Part shown: piece after piece, positions 12,471 to 25,006 of the stretch
Numbering within the stretch: the stretch's first letter is position 1
Layout: each line of letters opens with the position of its first letter
Assembly: GCA_027924585.1 (NCBI GenBank)
Contig: BSBM01000753.1
Location: forward strand, 26,230,001 to 26,294,000
Reading direction: 5' to 3'
From: Larix kaempferi
Lineage: Eukaryota; Streptophyta; Pinopsida; Pinales; Pinaceae
Length of the DNA: 64,000 nt
Translations under genes and position numbers: made by a program
The notes under the pieces: model-generated
Told to the model about the DNA's origin: nothing
The model's database searches: none
Seen by the model: the letters and a program-made list of their open reading frames with translations, nothing else

Positions 12471-15017
12471 GGTGCTATTAAGATGTTTCACATACCATGG
12501 ATGGGTCTCGAGGCCTTCATCATATTCATGGTTGGTAAACAATAGCCTTAGGGCCTGGCATTTCTTAATGGAGAGAAATAAAAACCTTTTACCTTTAACA
12601 TAGCTTTGATGCCCAAGCAGCATGAAATAACAATCTATCAAACATTTGATGAAATTGCAATTTCTATCATAACAACCTCGTGCCTTAAACATAGCTTTGC
12701 ATGCCTAAGCACCATGAAACAACAATCAATCAATTATTGAAATGTCACTTTTCCTTTAAAAATGTGAATTTATCCTAAAAGGCTAAATTAGTTTATTATT
12801 AACAATTGTGAATTTGTAGTTGATGGAATTGCAATTTATTATTGCTAAAATTGTAATTTATAATTCACTAAACTGCAATATACAATTCTCAAAATTATAA
12901 AAATTGTTGTAATTTTATTTTCTCCATGTTAAAATTGCAATTTCTATCATCCTAAAATTGTGGTTTATGATTGTTGAAACTACTAGTCAATCAATTCTTT
13001 AAATTGCAATTTCTAGTCAACGGTTAATGTGATCTTAATGGATTTTTGTTGTAATTTACGAAGTGTAAGATATGTCTAAATGATCTTCTCTATGTGAGGT
13101 CATGTGGCATTCATACCACTACAACCCACACCAAATGAGTGTTCTATTTTAATTTTTATTCTTAAAAATTAAGTCAATAAATAGTGAACCAAGAGCTTCT
13201 TATGATCGATCAAAAGAGTTTTATGCTCCCGATCCTCACTTTGTTCTTATTTGGGATGCTCTCCTTCAGTCGAATTGTTGACATTGTTGAAATTGAAATT
13301 TTTGATAAAGTTGGTCAGTTTTTACAATTTTTGAATTGTTGAAACATAGTAGTCAATTAATTACTGAAATTGCATTTTCTCTTTAAAATGTGAATCTCCC
13401 TCAATCATACTTGTTAAAATTGTGAATTTGTATCTACCAAACTTGCAATTTCTCTTCAATTTGTTTAATGTTGAACTTGTAACTGTCCAAATTGCAATAT
13501 ACAATTATGAAAATTGCAATCATTTAATTGTTGAAATTTCAATTTTTGGATGGTATCTATTACATTTTCTCATAAAAATTGCAATATCTTTAATTTTTCA
13601 ATTCTTTGAAATGCAATTCATGGTCATTGAAATTCTCAAATTTGTAATTATCAAAATGCCCAAATTGCATTTTCCCCAGTTGAAATTGAAATTTTAATAA
13701 TTCTTCAATCATTCAAATTGTAATTATTGATCATTGAAATTGCAATCTCCTTAAGTCATATATTTGTTCAAATTGCCAATTTGTAATGTCGAAATTGAAA
13801 TTTTATTGTTGCAATTAATTATTGAAATTGCAATTTCTCAATGATTAGATTACAATTTCTCATAAGAAATTGCAACTTCTATACATATTCGATTATTGGA
13901 ATTGTAGTAAATCAATTGTTGAAATTGCACTTTTATTTTAAAATTTGTGAATCTCTTCTCAATGATATACTTATTGAAATTCTCAAATTTGTAATTATCA
14001 AAATGCCAGAATTTCATTTTCCTAAAGTTGAAATTGCAATTTCTTAAAAACAATATCTTGATCATTGAAATTGCAATCAACCAACTATTGAAATTTCGTT
14101 TTTCGTTAAAAAATGTGATTTTTTGCTCAATCATATACTGTTGAAATTGTGAATTTGTAGTTGTTGAAACTACAAATTTATTGTTGCATTTAGGAATACT
14201 AATTTTCAAAATTGTAATTTCCTTGACTTGAAATTGTAATTTGAGTTAAAAGTTCATGAAATTGTAAATATGCCATTAGTGAATTGACAATCAATTAGTT
14301 GTTGAAATTGTGAAGTTCCATTTTTTATAATTCTTCATTTTTTGAAATTGCAACTCTTGAATTCATGAGATTGAAATGAATTGCAATCAATTAATTGTTG
14401 AAATTGTAATCTCTTGATTCTAAAATTGCAATATTTATAATTCTTTAAATGTTGAAATTGAAATTTTTGGTTGATGAAATTGCAATTTTCATTAAAAAAT
14501 ATGAATTTATTCTTTAGTATACTTGTTGAAAGTGTGAATTTGTAGTTGCTAAAATTGCAATTGGTACTCAACCTTTTTTATTGTTTACTTTGGAACTACC
14601 AAAATTGTAATTTCAATTGCAATATGCAAATACCAAAAATGCAATTTCAATTGCAATATGCAAATACCAAAAATGCATTTTCAATTGCAATATGCAAATA
14701 TCAAAATTGCAATTTTTGGATGCTAGAATTGCAATTTCTATAACTCTCCAATTGTTGAAACTACAATTCTTAGTAACTGGATTTCCAATCAATCAATTGT
14801 TGAAATTGGATGTTTCATTAAAAAATTGCAACTTTTCGGTCAATTGTATAACTAGTTGAAATTTCAAATTTGTAGTTGGCTAAATTGCATTTTTTCCTCA
14901 ATCATTTTATTCTTGAATTTGTGAATTGTAAAAATTGCATTTCCCTCATATTCAAATTACGACTTGAATACAACATTTCTAAAATTGCGATATACAAATA
15001 TCTTTACAATTTTTCAT

Positions 15018-15240
15018 TTAAAAAATGCAATATCTTTAATTTTTTAATTCTTGGAATTGCAATAAAAATTGCAATATCTTTAATTTTTTAATTCTTGGAA
15101 TTTTCAGTAAAAATTGCAATATCTTTAATTTTTTAATTCTTGGAATTTTCAGTAAAAATTGCAATATCTTTAATTTTTCAATTCTTGGAATTGTAGTAAA
15201 AATTGCAATATCTTTAATTTTTCAATTCTTGGAATTGCAA
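15018..15240 (+). repeat. Tandem array, ~45-bp unit, five copies
   Basis: Five consecutive copies of a unit beginning AAAAATTGCAATATC, continuing TTTAATTTTTTAATTC and ending TTGGAATT plus a short variable tail. Starts lie near 15018, 15064, 15109, 15154 and 15199. Copies differ mainly by TTTTTT versus TTTTTC and by the tail (GCAAT, TTCAGT or TGTAGT). Related single units occur at about 13561 and 15825. Confidence 0.9.
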
Positions 15241-15244
15241 TTCT

Positions 15245-15811
15245 TCACAAAGGACCTGTGTGCCACTCCCTTCCTTGTGGCATGACTATGAATGAAATGC
15301 AAGGCGCATGTGGAGGCAGGCCATGTGTGATAGCAGGTGTCCTCTCAATGCAGTAGCGGAGAATGTTGTTATCTTTTTGTATCATGTTTTGAATTGGCAA
15401 GTCAATTTTGCGCGAGCGAACTAGCAAATTTTTGTTAAGCTTTCTGATTAGTTGTTATTCCATCACCTAGGCATTCATGGTGATGGAACTCCATCCCTGT
15501 CATAGAATTGATGATGGCCTCCTAATGATGAGGGATTTTAACATGAATACATGCACAAATGGTATGGTCAGTTCTATTATGGAACTTTCCTCTATTGGGG
15601 TTTCACTCTGTGTTTCTTCCACCCACTGATGTTGGAGCTCTCCCCAACATTTTTTTGGCTCCATTCTTTTTCCTTCCATCTTCAGGACCTTCCCATGATC
15701 ATGGTTCACTCCAAAACCACTCCGAGGAAAGTAGAGTTCAACCCATGGTTCTCTTCATCCTTGTATATTATCTCTAGAGTTTAATAGAATTTTGAACCTT
15801 AGAAAAAAAAT
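15245..15811 (+). mobile_element. Inserted island with 3' A-run, possible retroposed copy
   Basis: About 565 bp of ordinary-complexity DNA interrupts the satellite field. It ends in a run of eight or more A residues (about 15803-15811), and the satellite phrase TCTTGGAATT stands on both sides (15227-15236 and 15812-15821). Such a layout fits a retroposed transcript or a 5'-truncated LINE. The flanking phrase is abundant in the field, so it is weak as a target duplication. Short overlapping frames at 15500-15784 show no recognisable domain. Confidence 0.4.
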
Positions 15812-17169
15812 CTTGGAATTACAATAAAAATTGCAATATTTTTTAATTTTTCAATTCTTGGAATTACAATATATTTATTTTTTCAGTTCTTGGAATTGCA
15901 ATTCATGATCGTTCACTTTTCTTTACACAATGTGAATTCTCCTCAATTATACTTGTTGAAATTCTCAAATTTGCAATTATACAAATTCCCAAATTGCATT
16001 TTCCAATAATTAAAATTGCAAATTTAATAAGTCTTCAATCGGTGAAATTCTAATTTGTTATAGCTAAAATTGCAATCAACCAATTATCCTCAATCATATA
16101 CTTGTTCAAATTTCTAATTTGTATTGTCAAAATTGGAATTTTATTGTTGCAATTAATTGTTGAAATTGCAATTTATCATTTTACAAATTCTCACAAGAAA
16201 TTGCAACTTCTATATTTTTTTATTCTCAAATTACTAATTATCAAAATGACAGAATTGCATTTTCCTAAAGTTGAAATTACACTTTCCTATAAAAAATATC
16301 AATTTTAATAATTTTTTACTTGTTGAATTTGCAATTCTTGTCACTGAAATTGCCATCAACCAATTATTGAAATTTCATTTTTCGCCAAAAGAATGTGAAT
16401 TTCTCCTCAATCATCTTACAATCTATAATTCTAATTTCTCATTAAAAAGTTCTAGTTTTTATAATTCTCCAATTGTTGAAATAGAAACTCTTGAATTCAT
16501 GAGATTGCAATATGCAATCTCATGAATTGCAATCAATTAATTGTTGAAATTGTAATCTCTCGATGCTGAAATTGCAATTTTATAATTATTCAATTGTTAA
16601 AATTGCAATTCTTGGTTGATGAAATTGCATTTTTCATTAAAAGTATGAACTTATTCTTTAGTATACCTGTTGAAATTATGAATTTGTAATTGCTAAAATT
16701 GCAATTGCTACTCAATCTTTTTTATTGTTGACTTTGGAACTGCAAAATTTGCAGATATAGAAATTGCAATTTTTATAACTATCCAATTGTTGAAACTACA
16801 ATTCTTAATCAATCAATTGTTGAAATTTCCATTTTCATTAAAAAAATGTAAATTTATTCTCAATCATATACTTTTGAATTTGTGAATTTGTACAAACTAT
16901 TGAAATTTTATTTTTCGATAAAAGAATGTGAATTTCTCCTCAATCAGCTACTTGTTGAAATTGTGAATTTTAACTTGTCCAACTACAAATTTATTGTTTC
17001 ACTTATGAATACTAATTTTCATAATTGCAATTTTCTTAACATGAAATTTTAATATGAAATAAAAGTTCCTAAAATTGAAAATATGCAATTATTGAAATGG
17101 GAAATGACAATCAATTAATTGAAAATTGAAATTGTCAAAATTCTAGTTTCTCATTAAAAGTTCTAGTAT

Positions 17170-18680
17170 AGATAATGCTCCAACTCTATGCTTCTATATT
17201 CCTCCATAATCACATTCTTACATCTTTCCCAAATTTATTCAAAATCATTGTCTTGTGCACACATATCCTTTATTGATGCAAACCCAAATATCTCGTTATT
17301 CATCATCATAAATGTACATAATTTTTTTCTCACTACATCCACAACTCTACTCTCCTATCTAGACTTATGCTTCAACAAAAACGTTTATCCTTCCAAATAC
17401 ATAAACCACCTCCCACACATATGGATCAACATCATTTATCTACTGATGAAATTTATTGATGATCCATGTTTTACATCCTATGTGTTTATTTGCAATGTGA
17501 TATACACATTTTAGGAGAAGCACACTTAGGTGGAACTCTTGTTGTAAAACTTGGGTGGACAAAGATGGAGATTCATTGGATTTAATTGTGTGTCTATTAA
17601 GGATTAAGTGTGATTGTGATGCCTTGGAATTATGTCTTTCATTAGTGTCGGTGATTATGGATTAATGATTAAGGCATTTTCAAGGACCTCAAACCATGCC
17701 AAATATTTTTTGTGAATATTTTTATCTAACATTGGAAATTGTCTAAGATAAATATGTTCACAATTAATTTAATGATATGCTTATAATTAATCATATAGTT
17801 TTACTTTATTCATCATCTTGTGAATTTTCAAATTGCAGGTGAAACAAATTCAAATGAGTTGGGTTAATCCCACAATAAATTTGGATTAATTAAGCTACCA
17901 ACTTATAATTGTTAAAGTTACAACATCATGAGTCATTCTCTGGGTCAATCTTGTGTGTCAAGATTAAGCCTCATGCGTCGAGGTAGTGCCTTATAGGAGC
18001 CTGAGTTGGAATAAAGAAACTTGGAGAAGAATCTTGAGTTGGACTCAAGAATGGTTAAGCTTCATGTGTTGAGGAAAGTGCTTTGTATGTCAAAGTGATG
18101 ATGTTGTACAACCTTGCTAGTCAAGGCTAAGGTCTTGTGTGTCAATACAGATCCTCATGTGTTGAGGTGATGATTTGCATATCGAATCATGTATGGTGTG
18201 TGATGTACTACTAACCATGGTTGATATATTAAGTCTCCTCTAGAGAGTGGCCACCTCTAGAGTGAATTACTTTAGCATATAACCACTTGGAATGATAGTA
18301 GGACAACATGATCACATCATTGGGAAAATATCCTTAGTATATTTGATATGATAATTAAGCTAGAACATGTGGACCATGCAGATAAGACAAGATATAAAAA
18401 TAAGATGTGATAATATATGAGAGAATTCAAATTGCACATAAAAGAAGACAATTTCAATTGCACATAAAAGAATTAATTGAGAGAGAATTCAAATTGTTAA
18501 GCTTCAGTGAAAAGATTTTAGTTAAGGGGAGAGTTCATCCTAAGAGATAGTTCAGCGAGTTAATGCATTGCATCAGAAGTGGGGTGCACTTCTTCATGCA
18601 AGATTGATGCATCCAGATGGAGGGCGATTTAATCATGAAGTCAGAAGATAAAAATATAAGCCGATGCATGTGAAGAATAT
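17170..18680. other. No gene seen
   Basis: AT-rich. Around 17940-18200 a loose phrase containing CTCATGTGTTGAGG or a variant recurs three times at uneven spacing. The 108-residue plus frame at 17188-17514 is Ile/Leu/Phe/Ser-rich and has no family motif. Confidence 0.5.
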
Positions 18681-18689
18681 ATAAATATG

Positions 18690-18985
18690 TTATATAGGAA
18701 ATTGATGAATTCAATGTGAAGCAAATTCTCTTCTCTCTTGAAGGCAATGTTCTTTTCTTTGTGCGGGATATTGTTATGAGTCTCTCTTCTTCATCTTTCT
18801 CTTTCTCTTTAATTGCACCAATGTTGTGTGATCTAAAAGACATTATTTTCTATCTATCAATATACTAAGGAAGGTTTTGTTGGGGTTTTCTCCCTCAAGT
18901 CATAGAGGGTTTCCCAGGGTAAATTCATGTGTCAAATGTGATTTCTTATGTGTATGATTGTTATTTGATTTCAAGTATTATTGCA
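18690..18985 (+). repeat. LTR-like R/U5 fragment
   Basis: A TATA-like stretch (GTTATATAGG near 18690) is followed about 180-210 bp later by GGGGTTTTCTCCCTC and GAGGGTTTCCCAGGG. This resembles the conserved GGTTTTC...GGGTTTTCC pattern in the R-U5 region of many plant copia LTRs. No primer site, second LTR or target duplication was found. The minus frame at 18535-18843 overlaps it and is probably fortuitous. Confidence 0.35.
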
Positions 18986-18999
18986 ACTCTGAATTAAAG

Positions 19000-20200
19000 A
19001 TGAAAAAATAACAATAATGATGGTGGCTTGTAGGCTCACTGAAATATTTTTGGATTGATGCAATCATCTTTGATTGCACTCAAGGTATTTGAGGGTGAAC
19101 ATTCCAAATAACAATTTCGTAAATCCAAAATTAAAAATTTGGCAAAGATTGCCTAACCTTGAATTTTGGTAATGGAAAACTAGAAAAATATGAAAGTGTA
19201 GAATGGTTAACCTTGTTCCAAACAAATGGAATTTAATATAACTAGAATCGAGATCAAAATCAAAATCAAAATCAATCAAATATGTTAATGTAAAATTTAT
19301 ATAAAAAGCAATCGAATTTTTTAGATGAGTGACATATGCATGGAAAGATCAAAGGCATTGTAAGGAAATAAATTCAATGGATCCTTTAGAAAGATGCCCT
19401 AAATGTAAAAGGTTGATGCCTTAAATGTAACATAATGATGCCCTATATGTAGGAGGAGGATGATAATAAGACTAATGCATCTTCAATGTTTATATTCCAA
19501 TGTGTCATTTAAAAAATTTGAATAGACCACACACACACACACATGCAGAAATTCTAACATCAAGAAAAAACCTTCAGTTGTTAAATTCCTAATTTAAAAT
19601 ATTAAAATTTATCAACCAAATTTCAATGTTTTTGTGTGTGTCCTCTAAATTTGAATATTAATGCAAGAGCATTAGAGAAGAGTTATAAACATTGAAAATT
19701 TCAATTTCCATCCAAGAGCGTTAAAGAAGAGTTATAGATATTCAAAAATTGCAGAGCTAATACATAGAAAGCAATTGTAGCAATTAAATCCCCAAAAGAA
19801 TTTGTCACTATCCCTTTCGTATTATAGTACAAAATTAATTGATCCCTTGTAATATGTATACATATTTTACATAGATTTATATTTCTATATGTATGAAAAG
19901 AATGAAATAATGGATGTAATGGAACATAATGCTTGGAGGGAAAGAATTGTTGGAAGGGTAGTGTAACTAGAATTCATTCTATGAATGTATGACTCATTCA
20001 ATCAATGGAAATGGGATTGAGTTGAGGGCTAATTTGCATTAGGGAGGTGGGAAACCTCTTGGTGTCTGCATAATAATCATAGATCATGTAGTTCTTTTGC
20101 ACCCACTGGATCCTTTGCTCTTGGTTGGAGTCTAAAGCCTCCTCATACCTTGTCTTCTACACTCACATGATCAAAGTAACGGAACAAATCCTTACTCTTA
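19000..20200. other. No gene seen
   Basis: AT-rich DNA with a short CA microsatellite near 19530-19542 and a few local duplications. No supported coding or element boundary. Confidence 0.5.
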
Positions 20201-20225
20201 GGGATGAAGAGGACTCTGGTGAATT

Positions 20226-22090
20226 ATGGAACGTTTCTATCATGTTTGTTTCATGATGTGGGTTGGATTTGGTAACCTGTGCTTCTCTCTCGGTGCATTG
20301 GAATTATTTGTGGCCAAACAATCGGATCTCTTGGGTTGGGATAACATGTGGGTATTTCTTAATCCCATTCCCACTAGATTCGTGGCCAAGAAGTTGGGGG
20401 CTGACAATGACAAAAGGGTGGGTGAAGTGAGGATTGATTGTGGGGTTGGCATTATTAAAATTCAAATTTGTGATATCCTTGAATATAACTTATATAAGCA
20501 GATTTTCTGATTTGATTGTGTGGTTTTGTCAAACTATTTGCAATTTATATTGGTTTGCAGTTATCTTCAACAATTAGCATTCTCATAATCATTTAATTAA
20601 ACATATTATATTCAACACAATAACGCATGAAATAAGAACATCAACATTGGCATTTTATTATGGGTGGATAATGGCATTAACAAAAACAACTAATGTTTCT
20701 ATAGCAACTATCACACATCAAACTACAACAATGGAACCTGAAACTATTTCCAATGCATTCATTGCTTTTTCTCTTGATGAATTTGGACCACCAACAAATT
20801 GGCCACCAAAAGACAATTCAACATCCATAGTGAAACAACCCTTCAATATGGACTCAACCCTCAAAATGAATCGATCCTCTCCTTATCAATAGAATCGACT
20901 TTTCCTTGATGCGACTCGGAGGGGGTAGATGCGGCCTTCCTCCAAGGAGATATGACCTATTGGTTTCGGTGTGGCCCTATCACAAGAGAGAAGTGCATCC
21001 CCTTCTCCAAGTTCGGGCCTGCTCTTAAGAAACTTGACCTTGCACCAAGTGGATCAAGCCCCTCTTTTTGGGAATATGTCCCTCTCAACAATCACGATCC
21101 CTTCCTTAATGCTTTCAACCTCCTATGAAGATGGACCCAACAAAAAATCATCTCCTTCTAGCATTGGATTTTTCTTTTGATGAGATTTGATTTCTCCTCA
21201 ATGCCAATCCTCAAGCAATTCGGTCCTCATCAATTTGTTCCCAAGCAAGATGGCATCGAGTGTAAATATTCAAGATAGAGATGGTTTAGCTAGGGTGGAT
21301 ATTACACCACCGATACCAAATAGTAACGGAGGGGTTTTTCCAAACCCCAACGAAAACTTTGGAATCCCCTAAATGATCATAAGAAATCAGTATCAAATCA
21401 ATGTCCAATAATGGATGTATTCTTCCTCTTTTATCTTCTTTTTTGAGCTCAATGCCATGGAATACCATGGGTCATCCAATACCACTCAACCACTTTTGTA
21501 GGAAAAATTCATTTTTCCAAGATAAGTGGCGCCAATGTGACCCCCTTCTTTGTTGATTGTAGCCTATGGGAGTCACTATAGGCTACTTAGTCATCTTGTT
21601 GGCAACATCAAGCGGGAGAGGTCGTCACCAAATTTTTACTGGTTTGGGAAGTGAGTTATTTATGTCTGATTTATTTTATGGCACTCATTGAGGGTTATTT
21701 GGAAACGGGCGCTCCAAATTTGGTTTGGAACATAGTGCAAGCTCTACAATGTCTTCGTGGAAAGCTGAAATCAGGAATATCCTAGCTGAAATAATATTCG
21801 GTCCATGCTCAAGATTATGCATTGGCGATGGGATGGGCTAGTTGAGGCTACTCGATAAATTTCATATCATGTTTCTTTGGTGGATACTCACCTAGACAAT
21901 GTGGAGGATCATGCGTGCGTGCATGAAGGGAAAATAGAGAAACTCATTGAAGACATGGCCAAGCTAATAAACATGGCTCAAGAGAGCCATTGTTAGGGTA
22001 ATTCCTCTCCATTTGATCACACCTAGGATGAAGACTATGTCTATTAGTTGATCAAGGAGATTATCGACTTGGACACCTCCACACAAGCTG
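20226..22090 (+). pseudogene. Decayed coding-like stretch, not identified
   Basis: Composition is higher in GC than the flanks and several plus-strand frames read as plausible protein between stops. These are 20226-20510 (94 residues), pieces within 20640-21370, and 21850-22080. The last piece has a heptad-like charged segment near HEGKIEKLIEDMAKL and an acidic end. No catalytic or zinc-binding motif is visible. It may be a decayed gag or accessory ORF of a retroelement, resembling in style the remnant at 2085-2636, but that is a guess. Confidence 0.25.
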
Positions 22091-22530
22091 GGGGTGGATA
22101 ATTACACCTTATGCACTCAGCGTTTGTTTCCTTTTTATTTTTTATGTTCTATAAGTTCATAGTCTTACTAGGGAAGTATATTTGTACCTATAGTTTAAAG
22201 GGTTTTGTAGTAGCAGGTGAAATACTGTTGGAGACAATGTCTACACAAACCCAAATCTCTATCTAAATTCGAACAAAAAGTAGCTAGAAAATTTATTAAA
22301 AAAACATAAAAAAAAAGTAAGTTTAATTTTGAAAAAATCTAAGAGATTTAACCCTAACATAAATTTTCAAAACTAATCAATGATCAAAATACTTTAAAAA
22401 AATTAACATGCTCATATAATTTATGATAACTAATAAAATATTTTAGTCATAACTGATTAGCATTTTCCCATCAAATTTTCAGCCTAAGGAAAAAAGCAAT
22501 CCCTCATAAAGTAAGATTTCACTAAATATT

Positions 22531-22532
22531 TT

Positions 22533-22568
<36 letters not shown>

Positions 22569-22658
22569 AACATATTAACATTAATATATATATATATATA
22601 TATGTTAATGTTAATATTAATATGTTAAATTATATATATATATATATATATAATTTAA
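22531..22658. repeat. Triple AT palindrome with (TA)n cores
   Basis: Three self-complementary blocks follow one another: TTAAATTATA to TATAATTTAA (about 22531-22570), TTAACATATTAACATT to AATATGTTAA around an (AT)n core (about 22567-22628), and a second TTAAATTATA to TATAATTTAA block (about 22625-22658). Each can extrude as a hairpin. Such repeats commonly expand by slippage and are hard to assemble. Confidence 0.85.
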
Positions 22659-22679
22659 CACACACATATGTGTAGCTTA

Positions 22680-24000
22680 AGCGGGCAAAGATTTCAACCA
22701 TGGTTGACGGTTTTTTCTGAAGCTATTTGAGCAGAATCTATGAAATTTTCCTACAAAATAGGTGACATGGGGCTTTTAAAGATATTGAATTCATTTATGA
22801 ATTCAAAATTGAATTTGAACAACACAAATATTTCTTGGAAAAAAAATGATTGAATTTATCATTTTTTAAATTTCTTTAAATATATATATAAAAAATTGCA
22901 CCATACTTATATATATATATTTGTAATATTTTTTTAATCCAATTAAGTATACACATACTTTTATATAGATATATGTTTGTAATATTATTTTTAATCTAAT
23001 TAAGTATATAGCTTTTCATGTGTTGAGTATAAGGCAATTTCCCATCACATAATTTATATCTAAATGTGTATGCATTATTTTGAAACTGAATTGAAAATAT
23101 TTTTTTAATTTTTTATTTTGTTTTCATTATTTTGAAACTGAATTAAAAATATTTTTTTAATTTTTTTTTTTTTAAAACAAAGCTTAAAACTATTAAATTT
23201 TTATTTATAATAATAATATGTTAATTTAAATATAAATTTTATATTTAGTTATATATATATATATATATATTATTAAATAGTTTAAGATAAAATAAAAAAT
23301 TCAATTGACACATTCCATTCTTTAATTAAATAAATAAATAACCACTAAATTCAACATTTATATGTTATTTAACATAACTTTATTGAATTTAATGCTTTAT
23401 ATTTAAAATAAATATAACTACAATTTATAAATATTAAAGAAATAAAAAAATTCCTTAATCTCTATTTCTTATCAATGTTAAATTTAATTTTTTATATTTT
23501 AAAATGAACATAATTCCAATATATAAATATTAAAAAAATAAAGAAGATTCCTTATAAATGTTGAATTTAATATTTTGTATTTTAAAATAAATATCATGAC
23601 TGTCTAGGATAAAAGACAACCAAAACGTGTTCAAAACCTGTTAAATTTTTGGTTGGAAATTGTTATTTAGACATTTTATAATTTCAGTAATTGGGATTGT
23701 CTGTTCTAGACTAATTGTCCAATTATAAAACTATCTACATGATCGAAATTCAGATCTGAACACTCCAAATTGTGATTTTGATAAAATCTCTTCTATCTAA
23801 TTCACCCAAGATAGAGACGTTTTGATTAACCCTTATACAGCTCCCATAATTACAATCTATAAATATTAAAGAAGATTCCCTATTCCTATCAATGTAAAAA
23901 TGAACATAACTCCAATCTATAAATTTAATTTTAAAGAAATAAAAAAATTCCTTAATCTCCATTTCCTATTAATGTAAAAATAAATTTAAAAGAAATAAAA
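22680..24000. other. Very AT-rich DNA, microsatellites only
   Basis: Contains (AT)n near 23250-23272, and repeated phrases such as AAGAAATAAAAAA(A/G)ATTCC and CTTAATCTCCATTTCCTA near 23440-24030. No coding signal was recognised. Confidence 0.6.
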
Positions 24001-24008
24001 AAGATTCC

Positions 24009-24387
24009 TTAATCTCCATTTCCTATTAATGTAAAAATAGGAACATTTGTTGAGGAATTAAAACTTGAATTTGTAACAGTAAAAATCCAAAATAACAGAT
24101 GTTCCTTAATAACAACCTGTTGAGAGGCGACTGGGATGGTGTATGTGAGCTTTGCATTTTCTCCCAATCCAAAATCCACCTTCTCCCCATTCAAAATCCG
24201 CATCACAATACTGAACAACACGCTCAGACAGCATACGTGGACAATAAGTTTTGACGTGCAGAGGCGTTGGAGAGTTGTAAACACAGGAAGATTACACAAC
24301 TTGCAGGGACACTTGGCAGTCCTCAAGGGTGCCTACAGAGACATCGAACACATACCATTAAACAACAGAAGAGGAAAAAAATTATAA
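24009..24387. other. Possible gene fragment, unidentified
   Basis: A locally GC-richer block stays open on both strands: 24009-24326 on minus (105 codons) and 24136-24387 on plus (83 codons). Neither translation shows a motif I can assign. Together with the minus frame at 24562-24789 it could be pieces of a decayed host gene. The evidence is composition and openness only. Confidence 0.2.
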
Positions 24388-24561
24388 GATGATACCAGCA
24401 GGAAGCCTAACTGGACAAACGATAGTATAATTCATGGCCCCCAAACAAAACCCTAGGCACATTCTAACGCTTGCAGTGAGAGGAAATGATGTTTCATGAA
24501 TTTTTGTTTGTGTTTTACACTGTACAGCAAATCTCAATTGGGATTCTATGCATGTAAATAT

Positions 24562-24789
24562 TTATAAGGATAACAATGCCATCCATGTAGGTCTTTGAGG
24601 TGGCACACTAGAGACAGAATCCACAAACTTGGAGGTAGTCACGACGTCGTTGTAGGTAGTGGAAGCCTGATCATCGATATTGATTTTTAACCAGAGGTCT
24701 AGGTTATTGGTCGATAGTAAAACGATTGTCCATGCAGTTACAATGTAATGGAGATCACATATCACACCCAACCATTCTGAGTGGCTCAA
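24562..24789 (-). other. Possible gene fragment, unidentified
   Basis: The minus frame is 75 codons and includes LDLWLKINIDDQAS. That loosely recalls the beta-rich core of LEA_2 (NDR1/HIN1-like) proteins, but the similarity is short and unproven. Nothing upstream gives a membrane segment or promoter. It is listed so the block can be searched. Confidence 0.2.
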
Positions 24790-24825
24790 AATTGAGAGAA
24801 TAGGAGCTAGTACAAAATGCTGCAG

Positions 24826-24910
24826 CTTGCAGGGGTGTAGCTTAATGAGTGATTAGCTTCGTACGATGGAAATGTTGTAAATGAAAATTACTAGTTTAAA
24901 TCACCCCATC
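24826..24910 (+). mobile_element. Decayed SINE copy
   Basis: GGGGTGTAGCTTAATGAG resembles a tRNA 5' end with an A box. About 58 bp on, TAGTTTAAATCACCCC resembles a mutated B box. The stretch GTTGTAAATGAAAATTAC followed by the B box parallels GTTGTAAATGGAAGGTCAC in the better-preserved SINE at 28350-28453, so the two appear to be one family. The 5' GGGGTG and 3' CACCCC are complementary, recalling an acceptor stem. No target duplication was found. Confidence 0.45.
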
Positions 24911-24918
24911 TTATCCGT

Positions 24919-25006
24919 AACAATTCTCCACTCTCTGCATCTTTCTATGATAACCAAAATTTAACAATTCTCCATTCTCTGCATCTTTCTATGATAACCA
25001 AAATTT
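24919..25006 (+). repeat. 44-bp tandem duplication
   Basis: 24919-24962 and 24963-25006 are adjacent copies of one 44-bp unit beginning AACAATTCTCCA. They differ at a single position (C or T), so the duplication is recent relative to its surroundings. It starts 9 bp past the SINE-like stretch. Confidence 0.95.

Larger units (their letters stand above)
11640..17165. repeat. AAATTGCAATTT satellite-like field (~5.5 kb)
   Basis: The stretch is packed with variants of the perfect 12-bp palindrome AAATTGCAATTT and the phrase TTGTTGAAATTGCAA, in phases roughly 25-50 bp apart. Because the core word is self-complementary, both strands look alike and many spurious short frames rich in Asn, Phe, Ile and Leu arise on both (for example near 13422-14859); none should be taken as a gene. 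Larger duplications sit inside: 12050-12470, 12590-12740 and 15018-15240. The field is interrupted at about 15245-15810 by unrelated DNA. Confidence 0.8.

Noticed and set aside
13422-16525. Many overlapping 60-120-residue frames on both strands
   Set aside because: They arise from the self-complementary AAATTGCAATTT repeats, are low-complexity, and exist on both strands with no domain.
17188-17514. 108-residue membrane-like plus frame
   Set aside because: The Ile/Leu/Phe-rich composition follows from AT-rich DNA; there is no motif, no context and no codon bias.
24009-24789. LEA_2/NHL-like host gene
   Set aside because: The resemblance is limited to a short stretch and the frames are not joined by recognisable splice sites, so only unidentified fragments are listed.
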